Source of the DNA: Teredinibacter turnerae T7901
GTDB taxonomy: Bacteria > Pseudomonadota > Gammaproteobacteria > Pseudomonadales > Cellvibrionaceae
Length of the DNA stretch: 64,000 nucleotides
Direction: 5' to 3'
Assembly (NCBI RefSeq): GCF_000023025.1
Contig: NC_012997.1
Location: 3,965,125-4,029,124, forward strand
Shown here piece by piece: positions 1-10,827 of this stretch. The stretch's first letter is position 1. Each line of letters begins with the position of its first letter. The notes beneath the pieces are model-generated. The model saw only the letters and a program-made list of their open reading frames with translations. It was not told the DNA's origin and did not search any database. A program made the position numbers and the translations under genes.

Positions 1-969
1 TTTGAACGCGCTTTCAGCATCACTATCAGCCGGGATTAGCGTTTTACCATCTGAAATTGGCGCAGGCAGAGGCGTATGATTTATCGAAGGCTCACTATCG
101 TCGCGCAATACTAGTGCCCAAACTAAAACAGTGGTCAGCAGTGCAAGCGCAACGATATGCCCGACAGGTAACGTTTTTCGAGGCGCCCGCTGCGTTTCTA
201 TTGGGTCCAGATCGCCGACCTCGGGCAAATCGAAAGTGACCTGCGACATCGACTGGTTACCCTGTGCTTCGGCACTAATCGCTAACAAAACTTCGGCTTT
301 CCCAGGATTACCCTGCGCTTGATCCCATGCCTGATCAAACACCTCTGCAGAATAGTCATCGCCGCCGGCACGGAGGAATCCAGCCACCCAGTCATCGCGC
401 AACAGAGGCGGGCACTCAAAATCGTAAACCGGCACATCAACCAACTGCAGAGCGTCGACACGCTCTAGAAAACCTCGCTCGGCGGAGAAGACAAGCCGCA
501 ATCCAAAACCCGAATTGCCGCCTCCTTGAAGTAGACTCAACAGCGCACCCAGCGCAGCATCGTCCACAAAATCTGCATTATCGATGAGCACGACCGCTTT
601 CATCTGCTCTGCAGCCAATTGCTGCGACCAAACCCGCACTTGAGCCAGAAGCTCACCGGCGGTTGATTTGGCTAGGACACCAAGGGCGCGCAAAATTTTA
701 GCAAGCAGATCGCCGAGCTCTGTTTTTGAAGAGAGGGTAACCAGAATACACTCGTCGACACTATCGAATTGACGACCGAGTTCGTGAATCAACGTGGTTT
801 TACCGGTGGCTTCTGCTCCAACAACAATTGGCAGACCATCGCCAAATTGGACAAGATGCACCACCTGATCGAGCAGAGCATCTCTCTCGTGACTGGTATA
901 GTAAGGGCTGTTGGAATCAGCGGGAGAAGATACGACGATGTCTTCGTGCCTGTCCGTACGTTCCCCCAT
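1..969 (-). CDS. damX: DamX-like AAA ATPase / SPOR protein, N-terminal part (cut by window edge)
   Basis: Reading the minus strand from the ATG at 969-967 gives 323 open codons running off the left edge. Residues about 20-240 form an AAA/ExeA-type ATPase domain: Walker A GAEATGKT at 51-58 and Walker B VVLIDNAD at 126-133. A single membrane segment lies at about 268-289, followed by a periplasmic linker. In DamX-type proteins this order (cytoplasmic ATPase, one helix, periplasmic C-terminal SPOR domain that binds denuded septal peptidoglycan) is standard, but the SPOR domain would lie outside the window and is not seen. It follows aroB by 101 bases in the usual pil-aroK-aroB-damX order, which supports the name. 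A role in cell division is inferred from the family. Confidence 0.85.
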   Translation of the reverse strand, partial: MGERTDRHEDIVVSSPADSNSPYYTSHERDALLDQVVHLVQFGDGLPIVVGAEATGKTTLIHELGRQFDSVDECILVTLSSKTELGDLLAKILRALGVLAKSTAGELLAQVRVWSQQLAAEQMKAVVLIDNADFVDDAALGALLSLLQGGGNSGFGLRLVFSAERGFLERVDALQLVDVPVYDFECPPLLRDDWVAGFLRAGGDDYSAEVFDQAWDQAQGNPGKAEVLLAISAEAQGNQSMSQVTFDLPEVGDLDPIETQRAPRKTLPVGHIVALALLTTVLVWALVLRDDSEPSINHTPLPAPISDGKTLIPADSDAESAFK

Positions 970-1070
970 AAAGACCTCGCCTGGCTAATAATGTGTGTAA
1001 ATGTCCGCTTACATCGCTGAATAGGTGTTTTGCTATCGCACGCAAAGAATGTCTTCACCCTGCAGAGCAC

Positions 1071-2156
1071 TTAGCCTATGCAGCGATCCCGGAGCAACTG
1101 CTGCAATACCACGGCATCGAAGTCACCTGTCACCACGGCATTACCCAAACCACGCTGTAACACCAGGCGGAGCCCCCCGTCGAGCACTTTTTTATCGATA
1201 GCCATATATCTCATGAAGGCATCGGGACTCATACCTGACGGAGGCTCAGTCGGCAAGCCTGCTGCGGCGATCAATGCTACTGCGCGATCACACTCCTTCG
1301 CGTCAAGCCACCCCAATCGCGAAGAAAGCTCGCAAGCCAACACCATACCTGCGCCCACGGCCTCGCCGTGCACCCAATCACCATACCCCTGATGAGATTC
1401 GATAGCGTGACCGAAGGTGTGACCCAAATTTAGAATTGCGCGAATTCCCGACTCTTTTTCATCCTGGGCAACAACCCGGGCTTTAATCGCACATGACACT
1501 TCAATCGCATACGCCAAGGCCTCTGACTCTCTCGCTAACAGCGCTGGCATATTCGTTTCGAGCCACTCAAAAAATGGGATATCTGCAATTATTCCGTATT
1601 TGATGACTTCCGCCAAACCTGCACTTAATTCTCGTTCCGGCAGGGTGTCCAACACCTGCGTATCGATAACCACCGCTTGCGGCTGGTAAAAAGCGCCGAT
1701 CATGTTCTTGCCTTGCGGGTGATTGACTCCAGTCTTGCCGCCTACGGAAGAGTCAACTTGCGACAGCAAAGTGGTAGGCACCTGGATGAAGTTCACTCCG
1801 CGCTGGTAACAGGCCGCAGCGAAGCCAGTCATATCACCAACGACACCACCTCCCAGAGCAATCAAGGTCGTTTTTCGATTGTGGCGCTGCGCTATCAGCG
1901 TATCGAAAATAGTGTTGAGCACACCCAGAGTTTTGTGTTGCTCACCATCGGGTAAGACGACCGAATCAAGTTTGTCACAATGAGACAAGGTGGCTTTCAG
2001 CTGCGCCAAATAGAGCGGCGCGACAGTCGTATTGGTAACAACTAACACCTGCTGTGAAGATAGATGAGGTGTGAAAAGTGCAGGATTCTGCAACAGTGAT
2101 TGACCGATAAATATCGGATAGCTCCGCTCACCTAAATCGAGATTCAGCGTACGCAC
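1071..2156 (-). CDS. aroB: 3-dehydroquinate synthase
   Basis: This is the second enzyme of the shikimate pathway, converting DAHP to 3-dehydroquinate with NAD and a divalent metal in the cytoplasm. The 361-residue length is normal for the family. Diagnostic segments are PDGEQHKT (69-76), the NAD-binding GGGVVGD (102-108), the [11 protein letters not shown] region (136-146), and the metal ligands E183 (AEVIKYG), H246 (NLGHTFGHA) and H263 (WVHGEA). Translation probably begins at GTG 2156-2154, preceded by AGAGAGAC. It lies 77 bases downstream of aroK, probably in the same transcript, and ahead of the damX-like gene. Nothing is truncated. Confidence 0.97.
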   Translation of the reverse strand: MRTLNLDLGERSYPIFIGQSLLQNPALFTPHLSSQQVLVVTNTTVAPLYLAQLKATLSHCDKLDSVVLPDGEQHKTLGVLNTIFDTLIAQRHNRKTTLIALGGGVVGDMTGFAAACYQRGVNFIQVPTTLLSQVDSSVGGKTGVNHPQGKNMIGAFYQPQAVVIDTQVLDTLPERELSAGLAEVIKYGIIADIPFFEWLETNMPALLARESEALAYAIEVSCAIKARVVAQDEKESGIRAILNLGHTFGHAIESHQGYGDWVHGEAVGAGMVLACELSSRLGWLDAKECDRAVALIAAAGLPTEPPSGMSPDAFMRYMAIDKKVLDGGLRLVLQRGLGNAVVTGDFDAVVLQQLLRDRCIG

Positions 2157-2233
2157 AATTTGTCTCTCTTATATCAATGCCTGAATAAAGCTGCATTGTA
2201 TATAAGAAACCAGCGAGGATCACCCTGAGTGGT

Positions 2234-2743
2234 TTAGCGTTGCAGGTATTCGGCGATATGCTGGACAACATACTTGGGGCTGCGACCGTCGGTCACCAAC
2301 ACGTAATCAGCGACACTTCGGTAGAGCGGGTCTCGCACGGTATACAGTTCAACGATCTTTTCGCGAGGATTATCGACCTGAAGCAAGGGGCGCTTTTTAT
2401 CTTTATAAGTGCGGTTTACCAGTTGATCGATGCTAGCAGTGAGATAAATGACGGTACCCGCAGCCTGTAGAATATGCCGGTTTTGCTCCCGAGTAACAAT
2501 GCCACCCCCAGTCGCAATCACCACATCCTGATACTGGGCTAAATCGTCCAGCACACTGGTTTCACGATCACGAAAGCCCGCCTCACCTTCCACGTCAAAT
2601 ATCCAGGGAATATCGGCACCGGTGCGCGCTTCAATCACCTGATCCGTATCGTGAAATTCAGCCTCGAGGCGCTGGGCCAACATGCGACCAATGGTGGATT
2701 TGCCGGCCCCCATCGGGCCGACAAGAAACACAGGACGGGTCAC
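2234..2743 (-). CDS. aroK: shikimate kinase
   Basis: This enzyme phosphorylates shikimate at the 3-OH with ATP. The 169-residue protein has the P-loop GPMGAGKST at 9-17, the shikimate-binding D34 (HDTD) and R58 (GFRDRE), and the GGG loop at 79-81, followed by a lid rich in basic residues (KDKKRPLL). The start is GTG at 2743-2741, only 2 bases after the pilQ stop, with a weak ribosome site. Translation is therefore probably coupled to pilQ. Linkage of pilQ to aroK-aroB is conserved in pseudomonads and many other gammaproteobacteria. Confidence 0.96.
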   Translation of the reverse strand: MTRPVFLVGPMGAGKSTIGRMLAQRLEAEFHDTDQVIEARTGADIPWIFDVEGEAGFRDRETSVLDDLAQYQDVVIATGGGIVTREQNRHILQAAGTVIYLTASIDQLVNRTYKDKKRPLLQVDNPREKIVELYTVRDPLYRSVADYVLVTDGRSPKYVVQHIAEYLQR

Positions 2744-2745
2744 AA

Positions 2746-4929
2746 CTATTCGACGAAATCTGAATTCATGATGCGAGGAGTGATAAATATCAACAGCTCG
2801 CGCTTATCTTCCTGACTAATATCGTAGCGGAAGAGTCGGCCCAGCAAGGGAATATCGCCGAGCAAAGGCACTTTCGATTGCCCTTTGCGCTGCTCGGTCG
2901 CATAAATACCCCCAAGAACCACCGTATCGCCATCCGCAACCAGGACTGAAGTATCCAGGTGGGTAATATCGATAATTGGGACACCGGATTCATAACCGGT
3001 CACAGAGTCCTGAAGAATTTCCAGATCCATAATAATACGGTTGTCAGGCGTAATCTGGGGGGTCACATCCAGACGCAACACAACATCTTTAAATGAGATT
3101 GTAGTGCCGCCGCTTGCCGACTCTTCTTGGAATGGCACAGATGTACCAGACTGGATAGACGCCTGCTGCTTATCGCCAGTGATCACTTTGGGCTGCGAAA
3201 CAATCTCTGCAAAACCGGAATCCTGTAGCGCAGACAGCTCCATGCCGATCATGAAATTATTACTGATCACGTTCCACGCCAGAGAGCCTGTCGGATTGAA
3301 CACACCAAGATCGACAAAAGAGTTTTGCGGGAAGGTGTGTGCCCGATCGGCGGTACCATCGCCGTCAGAATCCACGAAAGCACCAGTGATACTGGTTTCA
3401 TCCGCATAAACACTGTCCAGCGAGCCGGTAAATTCATGAATATGACTACCAGACTTACTTGACTCCACCGCATCGCCAGCAATTCTAAAACCCAGCTCTT
3501 TGCGGAAGTCTGAATTCGCGACCACAATACGGGCTTCGATCATTACCTGTCGTACAGGTATGTCAATACGGTCGATCAATTGCTTGAACTGATCAATTTT
3601 TTCTTCGGTATCGGTAAGAATAATGGAGTTGGTACGCTCGTCCACAATCGCCTGGCCGCGCTCGGAAAGGATGCTGCCGGTCGAATTGCGCTCGTTACTA
3701 CCACCTGCTGCACCACCACCGCCGGTGCCACCACCTTCGCCACCAGCACTGCTATCGGAAAACAGGTTAAACAGTTCACGGGCGTTCGCGTAACGGATCC
3801 GAATATATTCGGTGCGCAGTGGCGCCAGCTCCTGTAGTTGCTTCTTGGTTTCGATTTCCTGCTTTTCACGTTCAGCGATTTCAGCGGCCGGGGCAACCAT
3901 CAACACATTGCCTACCTGGCGCTTGTCCAGCCCTTTAGTCTTCAGAACCAGATCCAGCGCCTGATCCCAGGGCACATTCTCCAACCGCAGTGTGATACTG
4001 CCTGAGACGGTATCGCTGGCAACCAGGTTCAGCTCAGTGAAGTCTGCAATTAACTGCAGGACAGAGCGCACCTGAATGTCTTGGAAATTGAGCGACAAGC
4101 GTTCTCCAGTGTAAGCAAAGGCCTTTTTCTTCTCGGCGATTTCTTGCGAGGTTAAAGGTTTTACACTGAGCACGTACTCGTTGTCCGCCTGGTACGCCAG
4201 ATAGTCGTAGTCACCGGACGCTTCGATTTCCATGAGTGCAGTGCTGCCTTCCATCGAAGAAGACACGATGCTGACCGGAGTCGCAAAGTCAACCACATCC
4301 AGTTTGCGTCGCATTTCCATTGGGATTTTGGTTTCGACAAAGCGCACCGTTATGCCCTTGGAGTTTTCTTGAACATCAATACTGATGTTGGGATTAGATA
4401 AAGTAATGATTACCTTACCCTCACCCGTCTCGCCGCGACGAAAATCAATATTGCGAATAACTGAAGCCCCCGAAACTTCGGCCGGGCTGGATTGTTCAAC
4501 AACCCCCAAATCCGCCACTTCACTGCGCGGGGCATAGCCGATACCAGTTGACTCCTCACCAACCTCCAACACCAGCTCATTGCCTTCAACACGAGAAACA
4601 AATGGCACTAATTTATTCAGGTTCACGATCATTCGGGTGCGGCCGCCACCGGCAACGATAACTGCGCTGGCCACTTCACCCACTGACATGTTGTATTTTT
4701 TCTGACTCAGAGCATTGTCCACATCAACAAAATCCAACACGATACGTGCAGGCTGATCGATGGTGTAACTTTGTGGCGCTACTACATCACCACCGAATTT
4801 AAGTCTCAGTTCTGCGCGCTCCCCGGGCAGCTCCGAAAAAGAAATATCATTCAAGCTGCTCGCTCCAGCCAGGTTGCACATCGACAGCAGCGCAACGGCG
4901 AGCAGAATTCTTACTTTATTAGCTAACAT
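2746..4929 (-). CDS. pilQ: type IV pilus secretin
   Basis: This forms the outer-membrane multimeric channel through which the type IV pilus exits. From the ATG at 4929 the protein has 727 residues. A signal peptide (MLANKVRILLAVALLS to about residue 24) is followed by two AMIN domains that bind peptidoglycan, an STN/secretin N0 region near GERLSLNFQDIQVRSVLQ, an N1-type domain split by a Gly/Ser-rich loop (about 385-415), and the C-terminal secretin domain with VPFQEESASGGTTISFKD and the VLGGIY and LLGDIPLLGRLF motifs. An upstream in-frame start at 4983 would overlap pilP and add a non-signal extension. The 4929 start has the AGAAGGA site just before it and lies 4 bases after pilP, so I prefer it. 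Confidence 0.96.
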   Translation of the reverse strand: MLANKVRILLAVALLSMCNLAGASSLNDISFSELPGERAELRLKFGGDVVAPQSYTIDQPARIVLDFVDVDNALSQKKYNMSVGEVASAVIVAGGGRTRMIVNLNKLVPFVSRVEGNELVLEVGEESTGIGYAPRSEVADLGVVEQSSPAEVSGASVIRNIDFRRGETGEGKVIITLSNPNISIDVQENSKGITVRFVETKIPMEMRRKLDVVDFATPVSIVSSSMEGSTALMEIEASGDYDYLAYQADNEYVLSVKPLTSQEIAEKKKAFAYTGERLSLNFQDIQVRSVLQLIADFTELNLVASDTVSGSITLRLENVPWDQALDLVLKTKGLDKRQVGNVLMVAPAAEIAEREKQEIETKKQLQELAPLRTEYIRIRYANARELFNLFSDSSAGGEGGGTGGGGAAGGSNERNSTGSILSERGQAIVDERTNSIILTDTEEKIDQFKQLIDRIDIPVRQVMIEARIVVANSDFRKELGFRIAGDAVESSKSGSHIHEFTGSLDSVYADETSITGAFVDSDGDGTADRAHTFPQNSFVDLGVFNPTGSLAWNVISNNFMIGMELSALQDSGFAEIVSQPKVITGDKQQASIQSGTSVPFQEESASGGTTISFKDVVLRLDVTPQITPDNRIIMDLEILQDSVTGYESGVPIIDITHLDTSVLVADGDTVVLGGIYATEQRKGQSKVPLLGDIPLLGRLFRYDISQEDKRELLIFITPRIMNSDFVE

Positions 4930-4933
4930 GTGA

Positions 4934-5464
4934 TTATTCCTTCTCCGATAAAGCGAGAACACTTGGTCTCTCCACCCAACCATCTAGGCCGTCGGAGACG
5001 ATTTCGAGGATTTCAATTTTTGATTCGGTGGTTTCAATTATTTTGCCGTGGTTTTTACCAATGTAATTACCATCGGTAACCCAGTTGATCATCCCGGCAT
5101 CGTCCCGCACCAATGCCCACAAAGTACCGCCTTTTTCAAGGGTACCCACCATGCGCAATGAGCTGAGATCAAAGCCTTCGAGATATTCTTTTTCGCGGTT
5201 GAAATCCGGCTTCACATCACTGGATGACTGCGAGTAAATTCGTCGTTCCACATCAACCGGCAACTCGAAAGGACTCCGCAAACGCGCAGCACTGTATACG
5301 AACGACTCATAGGGTCGAAAACCGGGCAATGCTTCAATACTTCCCGCAGGGCGCTGCTTAACTTCTGCAATATAGGCATCCAAATCGGAATCGTTACCTG
5401 TATCGCAACCGCCCAACAGCAGAACAACCGCGACCAATCCTAAGTGTGTACGTACGCGCAACAT
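4934..5464 (-). CDS. pilP: type IV pilus assembly lipoprotein PilP
   Basis: This inner-membrane lipoprotein links the PilN/PilO complex to the PilQ secretin. The 176-residue product opens with a lipoprotein signal ending LLLGGC, so Cys20 would be lipidated. The mature part starts with a disordered stretch followed by the PilP beta-domain (LRSPFEL, YLEGFDLSSLRMVGTL, ALVRDDAGMINWVTDGNYIG), which is characteristic of the family. Its ATG overlaps the pilO stop by one base and pilQ starts 4 bases downstream, so it is an internal gene of the pilMNOPQ operon. Confidence 0.95.
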   Translation of the reverse strand: MLRVRTHLGLVAVVLLLGGCDTGNDSDLDAYIAEVKQRPAGSIEALPGFRPYESFVYSAARLRSPFELPVDVERRIYSQSSSDVKPDFNREKEYLEGFDLSSLRMVGTLEKGGTLWALVRDDAGMINWVTDGNYIGKNHGKIIETTESKIEILEIVSDGLDGWVERPSVLALSEKE

Positions 5465-6087
5465 TACTGATCGTCCTGGGATTTATAGCGATAGGTTCGG
5501 GCGATAATGTCCATATTGAGCGGCGCCGGCCCGTCTTCACGTGGTTTGGTAATTGTAAAATCGTGCAAAGTCACGATTCGAGGCATACCAGCTACACCGC
5601 TTACGAAAGCACCAAATTCGTGGTAGCCCCCAGATATTTTTATCTTGATGGGAAGCTCAATATGGAATTCGGTCGAAACTTCAGGCTGAAGCTCAATACT
5701 TTCAATGACAGAACGGCTTTCCACACCCTTTTCGTCGATGTCTTCAAGCAAACCCGGCACCTCAGTATCGCTGGGTAGGCGGGATACTAAGGCGCCAAAT
5801 GACTCTTCCATTTCCTGCATCTGCAACCGGTAACGATCCAGGTTTGCCGCTTCAAAAGCCTTGCGCTCAAACGACTGACGAAGTGTCGTTTCCTGCCGCT
5901 CCGCGGCCTCCAGCTGCAAGTTTTTATCTTTTACAACGAAGAAATAACCAGCGGCAACGATCAGCGCGGCAGCCAGCAAGCATAGTAGCGCGCGCACCGG
6001 CACCGGCCATACGCCGACACGATCCCAGTCCACATCGTTTATATCGAAGTTTTGCGCTTGCTCGAGTAGTTGGTTGAGGTCAGCCAT
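5464..6087 (-). CDS. pilO: type IV pilus inner-membrane assembly protein PilO
   Basis: PilO forms a heterodimer with PilN in the inner membrane and aligns the pilus machine under PilQ. The 207-residue protein has a cytoplasmic N-terminus (MADLNQLLEQAQNFDINDVD), one membrane helix at about 32-51 and a coiled coil with QLEAAERQETTLRQSF. A periplasmic ferredoxin-like domain follows, with LPSDTEVPGLLEDI and ELPIKIKISGGYHEFGAFVSGVA; these segments are typical of PilO. It is separated from pilN by one base and overlaps pilP by one. Confidence 0.95.
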   Translation of the reverse strand: MADLNQLLEQAQNFDINDVDWDRVGVWPVPVRALLCLLAAALIVAAGYFFVVKDKNLQLEAAERQETTLRQSFERKAFEAANLDRYRLQMQEMEESFGALVSRLPSDTEVPGLLEDIDEKGVESRSVIESIELQPEVSTEFHIELPIKIKISGGYHEFGAFVSGVAGMPRIVTLHDFTITKPREDGPAPLNMDIIARTYRYKSQDDQ

Positions 6088-6088
6088 A

Positions 6089-6649
6089 TTATTCTTCCGC
6101 CTCAGCGTTAGGTAAAACAGCCATCAGATCCATTTTGAACCGGCTCGCCTGCTCTCCGTCCGCCGGAGAGGCCACGACCGAGCGAAGGTTTGGATCCGAA
6201 AACCACGGGGATTCATCCAGCTGGCGCATAAAGGTGGAGACCCTGTTATTGGATTCGCTTACACCTTCTACTGAGATGCGATTGCCCGATTTCGACAAGG
6301 TGGTTACAAACACGCCGTCGGGAACGGCACGCGCAAACTCATCGAAATAATGCACAATAATCGACCGCTTACCCTCGAGATCCTGAATGACCTTCATTCG
6401 GTCTAATAACTGTTGGCGCTTCTTTTTCAAATCCTGGATTTCGACAACCCGCTTCTGGAGCAAATTAATTTCGCCCTGAAGCTTATTGTTGCGCGCATTC
6501 TGATTTTGGATGGAACCGTCTACCGAGCGCACCCATAAAAACGCGACACCCACCGCGAGTATGCAAACCCCCGCCAACTGAGTAAGGAATTCTTTTTTCT
6601 TTTCCTGACGAAACTCTTCGCGCCAAGGTAAAAGGTTGATCTGAGCCAT
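6089..6649 (-). CDS. pilN: type IV pilus inner-membrane assembly protein PilN
   Basis: PilN binds PilM through its short cytoplasmic N-terminus and pairs with PilO in the periplasm. The ATG at 6649 gives the conserved MAQINLLPWR start, whose INLLP segment docks on PilM. It lies one base after the pilM stop. An in-frame TTG three codons upstream would lie inside pilM and is less likely. The 186 residues comprise that motif, one membrane helix at about 22-42, a coiled coil (NKLQGEINLLQKRVVEIQDL) and a periplasmic domain with PDGVFVTTLSKSGNRISVEG. Confidence 0.95.
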   Translation of the reverse strand: MAQINLLPWREEFRQEKKKEFLTQLAGVCILAVGVAFLWVRSVDGSIQNQNARNNKLQGEINLLQKRVVEIQDLKKKRQQLLDRMKVIQDLEGKRSIIVHYFDEFARAVPDGVFVTTLSKSGNRISVEGVSESNNRVSTFMRQLDESPWFSDPNLRSVVASPADGEQASRFKMDLMAVLPNAEAEE

Positions 6650-6650
6650 G

Positions 6651-7739
<1,089 letters not shown>

Positions 7740-7754
7740 TTAGGTTATGTTTAT

Positions 7755-7782
7755 GTTATAGCACTTTAAGTAGAGGCTGCAA
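7755..7782 (-). promoter_or_regulatory. candidate sigma-70 promoter for pilM operon
   Basis: On the minus strand a -35-like TTGCAG (plus 7777-7782) is separated by 16 bases from a -10-like TATAAC (plus 7755-7760). It lies about 37 bases upstream of the pilM ATG. Both hexamers are near consensus and the position suits a short leader; this is pattern reading only. Confidence 0.45.
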
Positions 7783-7817
7783 CCGGATACTACGTAGGTA
7801 AAGTGTGAAAAAGGTCT

Positions 7818-7823
7818 TATAAT
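7818..7823 (+). promoter_or_regulatory. candidate -10 element for mrcA
   Basis: A perfect TATAAT lies 49 bases upstream of the mrcA ATG in the divergent pilM-mrcA spacer. I see no convincing -35 hexamer at 16-18 bases, so the assignment is tentative. Confidence 0.3.
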
Positions 7824-7872
7824 GACCAAACTCACGCCATTCCCGCCTTAATTTCTGAATTACAATAGCCGA

Positions 7873-10437
7873 ATGAGTCATAAGAACCCCTACCTAATAG
7901 CCACAGCATGGTTAGTGCTGGCCGGCACCGGAGCCGCCCTATCGCTGTTGGCCGGCATGTACCTTTATCTCAGCCCGCAGCTTCCGTCCGTCGATAGCCT
8001 TCGCGACGTCAAACTGCAAACCCCCCTGCGTATCTACTCGAGGGACAAAAAGTTGATCGCCGAATTTGGCGAAAAACGACGAAACCCAGTCAAGTATGAT
8101 GAAATCCCGCAAGCCTATATTGACGCCCTGCTGTCCGCTGAGGACGACACTTTCTTTGAGCATGGCGGCGTGTCACTCAAAGGCTTGATGCGGGCAGCAA
8201 CCCAGTTAGTCACCACCGGACGGCGCGCCTCTGGCGGCAGCACAATCACAATGCAGGTTGCGCGCAACTATTACCTCTCACGGCGCAAGACTTTCGCTAG
8301 AAAATTCAATGAAATTTTACTGGCGTTGCGAATAGAACAAGAACTGAGCAAAGAGGAAATCCTGGAGCTTTACGTCAATGTCATTTTTCTGGGCAATCGT
8401 GCGTACGGTATTAAAGCGGCAAGTCAGGTTTATTACGGCAAGGAACTGCACGACTTAAGTTTAGCTCAAATTGCAATGCTCGCAGGCCTGCCCAAGGGCC
8501 CGTCCTCGATGAACCCCATTGCTAATCCTCCGCGAGCCCTGGAAAGACGCAACTGGATCTTGGGCCGCATGCTGGAACTGGAAAAGATCGATGACGCAGC
8601 ATACAACCTGGCGGTCGCCGAACCCGTAACCGCTGAGTACCATAGCAGTAACGTCGATGTAAACGCTCCCTATGTCGCCGAAATGGCGCGCACCAAAGCA
8701 ATTGAACTGTTTGGCCTGGATGCCTACACGGAAGGCTACAAAGTATACACCTCAATCGACAGCCGGCTGCAAAACAAAGCCCAGCAATCAGTGATCGACG
8801 GGCTCATTCTCTATGATGAAAGGCACGGCTATCGCGGCGCGGAGCAGCAGTGGCCGCTGCTGCCTGGAATGAATACGCCGGAACCAGAAGCTAACGAGGA
8901 AGAGCCATCTGGCGATAGCGAGCGCTTACAAACGACCGCTATCGAGATTGACTACACCCCCTGGCAAGAGAAGCTTTCAACCATACCCGTGTACGGCGGT
9001 CTCATTCCCGCCGTCGTGATCGCCGTTGGCGAGCAAACCGCCAGGGTACTGCTCGAGGACGGAACACAGCTCGAACTCGGCTGGGAGCAAGGTCTTAAAA
9101 CAGCAGCCCCATATATAAATGAAAGCAGTGTGGGGCCGCGGCCCGACTCCGCACAGGAGATCTTCGAGCCAGGCGCTCTAATACGCCTGCGCCAACTGGA
9201 TGGTCATTGGCAGTTGTCACAGATACCGGCTGCGCAATCAGCGCTAGTGGCACTTTCCCCGCACAATGGCGCAGTGCTCTCACTCGTGGGTGGCTTCGAT
9301 TTCAATCAAAGCCACTTTAATCGCGTTACTCAGGCCAGGCGCCAACCGGGCTCCAATTTCAAACCCTTTATTTACACCGCAGCGTTAGAAAATGGCATGA
9401 CAGCTGCCACCATTATTAACGATGCCCCATTTGTTATTGAAGACGATGCACTGGAGAGTACCTGGCGGCCCAAAAACGATGGCGGCCGGTTTGATGGGCC
9501 AACGCGCTTGCGGCGTGCACTTTACCGCTCGCGCAACCTGGTATCAGTACGCATACTGCGTGAAATAGGGGTATCTACTGCTATCAGCGGCATGCACCGC
9601 TATGGCTTCAATGAAGCAGAGCTGCCTCGTGACTTATCGCTGGCCTTGGGCAGCCCCGGCCTGGCCCCCTTGGACATCGCCAATGGCTACGCCGTGTTTG
9701 CAAACGGCGGGTACCGTGTAGTGCCTTTCCTAATAGAGAGAATTGTAGATTACGATGCTAACGTGGTGTATGAAGCTCTGCCACACACTGTCTGCAAGAG
9801 TTGTGATCAAGAGACAGGTGGCGACGATAGCAGCGAAACCAACCTCAACGCCCCCTTTGCCTTTACCGGCGACGCGTTCGAGTTGCCTTTTGATATAAAG
9901 CGGTTACTGGGATTGCTCGAACCTCAAGATTTCCCCCGCGCAGCAAAGGTGCTCGATGATCGCGTTGCCTACATCATGGATTCCATCCTCCAGGATGTCA
10001 TTCGCAAAGGCACAGGTGTGCGAGCCAAAGCGCTTGGCCGCGGCGACCTGGCCGGTAAAACGGGTACGACTAACGGACCCAACGACGCATGGTTCACTGG
10101 TTATAACGGCGAGATAGTCACCACCACCTGGGTTGGATTTGACCAGTTTGAGCCTTTGGGAAATCGCGAATACGGCGGCTCTGCGGCGCTTCCCATCTGG
10201 ATAGATTTTATGCGAACCGCACTAGAAAACACCCCGGAAACACCGCGACCTCAACCTGCGGGCATTGTCACGGTCCGAATCGATCCGGAGACCGGACTGC
10301 GGGCACGCGCCGGCGATCCCGATGCCATCTTCGAAATTTTCCGCAGCGAATTCGCGCCCGCAGAAATTGACGAAGAGCAGCCCAACGGGAAATCACCTTA
10401 CGATACCAGTGCCACCATTACTGAAGAGCTGTTTTAG
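7873..10437 (+). CDS. mrcA: penicillin-binding protein 1A (bifunctional transglycosylase/transpeptidase)
   Basis: This class A PBP polymerises and cross-links peptidoglycan at the outer face of the inner membrane. The 854 residues comprise a cytoplasmic tip, a membrane anchor at about 9-32, and a GT51 glycosyltransferase domain with the catalytic E90 in EDDTFFEHGG and the GGSTITMQ motif. A linker/OB-like insert at about 300-450 follows, then the transpeptidase with S494 in SNFK, SRN at 553-555 and KTGT at 729-732. The large insert between domains is typical of gammaproteobacterial PBP1A. An acidic insertion (PEPEANEEEPSGDSERLQ) lies in the linker. It is divergent from pilM, as in Pseudomonas. 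Confidence 0.97.
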   Translation: MSHKNPYLIATAWLVLAGTGAALSLLAGMYLYLSPQLPSVDSLRDVKLQTPLRIYSRDKKLIAEFGEKRRNPVKYDEIPQAYIDALLSAEDDTFFEHGGVSLKGLMRAATQLVTTGRRASGGSTITMQVARNYYLSRRKTFARKFNEILLALRIEQELSKEEILELYVNVIFLGNRAYGIKAASQVYYGKELHDLSLAQIAMLAGLPKGPSSMNPIANPPRALERRNWILGRMLELEKIDDAAYNLAVAEPVTAEYHSSNVDVNAPYVAEMARTKAIELFGLDAYTEGYKVYTSIDSRLQNKAQQSVIDGLILYDERHGYRGAEQQWPLLPGMNTPEPEANEEEPSGDSERLQTTAIEIDYTPWQEKLSTIPVYGGLIPAVVIAVGEQTARVLLEDGTQLELGWEQGLKTAAPYINESSVGPRPDSAQEIFEPGALIRLRQLDGHWQLSQIPAAQSALVALSPHNGAVLSLVGGFDFNQSHFNRVTQARRQPGSNFKPFIYTAALENGMTAATIINDAPFVIEDDALESTWRPKNDGGRFDGPTRLRRALYRSRNLVSVRILREIGVSTAISGMHRYGFNEAELPRDLSLALGSPGLAPLDIANGYAVFANGGYRVVPFLIERIVDYDANVVYEALPHTVCKSCDQETGGDDSSETNLNAPFAFTGDAFELPFDIKRLLGLLEPQDFPRAAKVLDDRVAYIMDSILQDVIRKGTGVRAKALGRGDLAGKTGTTNGPNDAWFTGYNGEIVTTTWVGFDQFEPLGNREYGGSAALPIWIDFMRTALENTPETPRPQPAGIVTVRIDPETGLRARAGDPDAIFEIFRSEFAPAEIDEEQPNGKSPYDTSATITEELF

Positions 10438-10458
10438 TCAACCCGTAGCGCTAGCTAC

Positions 10459-10486
10459 TTGCACTGGCGGCACTTTCTGGTAGTAT
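10459..10486 (+). promoter_or_regulatory. candidate sigma-70 promoter for rpmE
   Basis: TTGCAC (10459-10464) and TAGTAT (10481-10486) are separated by 16 bases, giving a leader of about 105 bases before the rpmE ATG. The leader contains short dyads such as TCCGGACATCCGG, so some leader structure is possible. Pattern reading only. Confidence 0.42.
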
Positions 10487-10598
10487 GCCGCCTCCCTAAG
10501 TCCGGACATCCGGCAATAGTCTTACCCACGAGGTGCGGTGCCTGGCAATAGATCAGGTGGCGGCATCCAGCAAGGCCTGAATAAGGCAAGAGGCGAAA

Positions 10599-10808
10599 AT
10601 GAAAGAAGATATTCAACCAAAATACGGCGACATGACTGCGACCTGCAGCTGTGGCAATGTCATTAAAACCCGTTCTACTCTGGCGAAAGACATTCATGTC
10701 GACGTTTGCTCCGAGTGCCACCCGTTTTATACCGGCAAGCAAAAAGTTGTCGATAGCGGCGGCCGTATTGATCGCTTCAACAAGCGCTTTACTCGTCGCA
10801 GCAAGTAA
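10599..10808 (+). CDS. rpmE: 50S ribosomal protein L31 (zinc-binding type)
   Basis: This is the 69-residue large-subunit protein L31. The sequence [10 protein letters not shown], then CSCGNV, then [13 protein letters not shown], and the C-terminal RFNKRFTRR follow the canonical E. coli form. The CxC plus CxxC cysteines (C16, C18, C37, C40) make it the zinc-containing L31A type rather than the Zur-repressed cysteine-free paralogue. The ribosome site AAGAGGCG precedes the ATG, and a strong terminator follows 19 bases after the stop, so it is probably monocistronic. Confidence 0.97.
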   Translation: MKEDIQPKYGDMTATCSCGNVIKTRSTLAKDIHVDVCSECHPFYTGKQKVVDSGGRIDRFNKRFTRRSK

Positions 10809-10827
10809 TTCGCTCTTGCGTTCCCGA

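Noticed and set aside
10445-10458. GTAGC-GCTA-GCTAC dyad after mrcA as a terminator
   Set aside because: Only a 5-base stem and no T-run; too weak to call.
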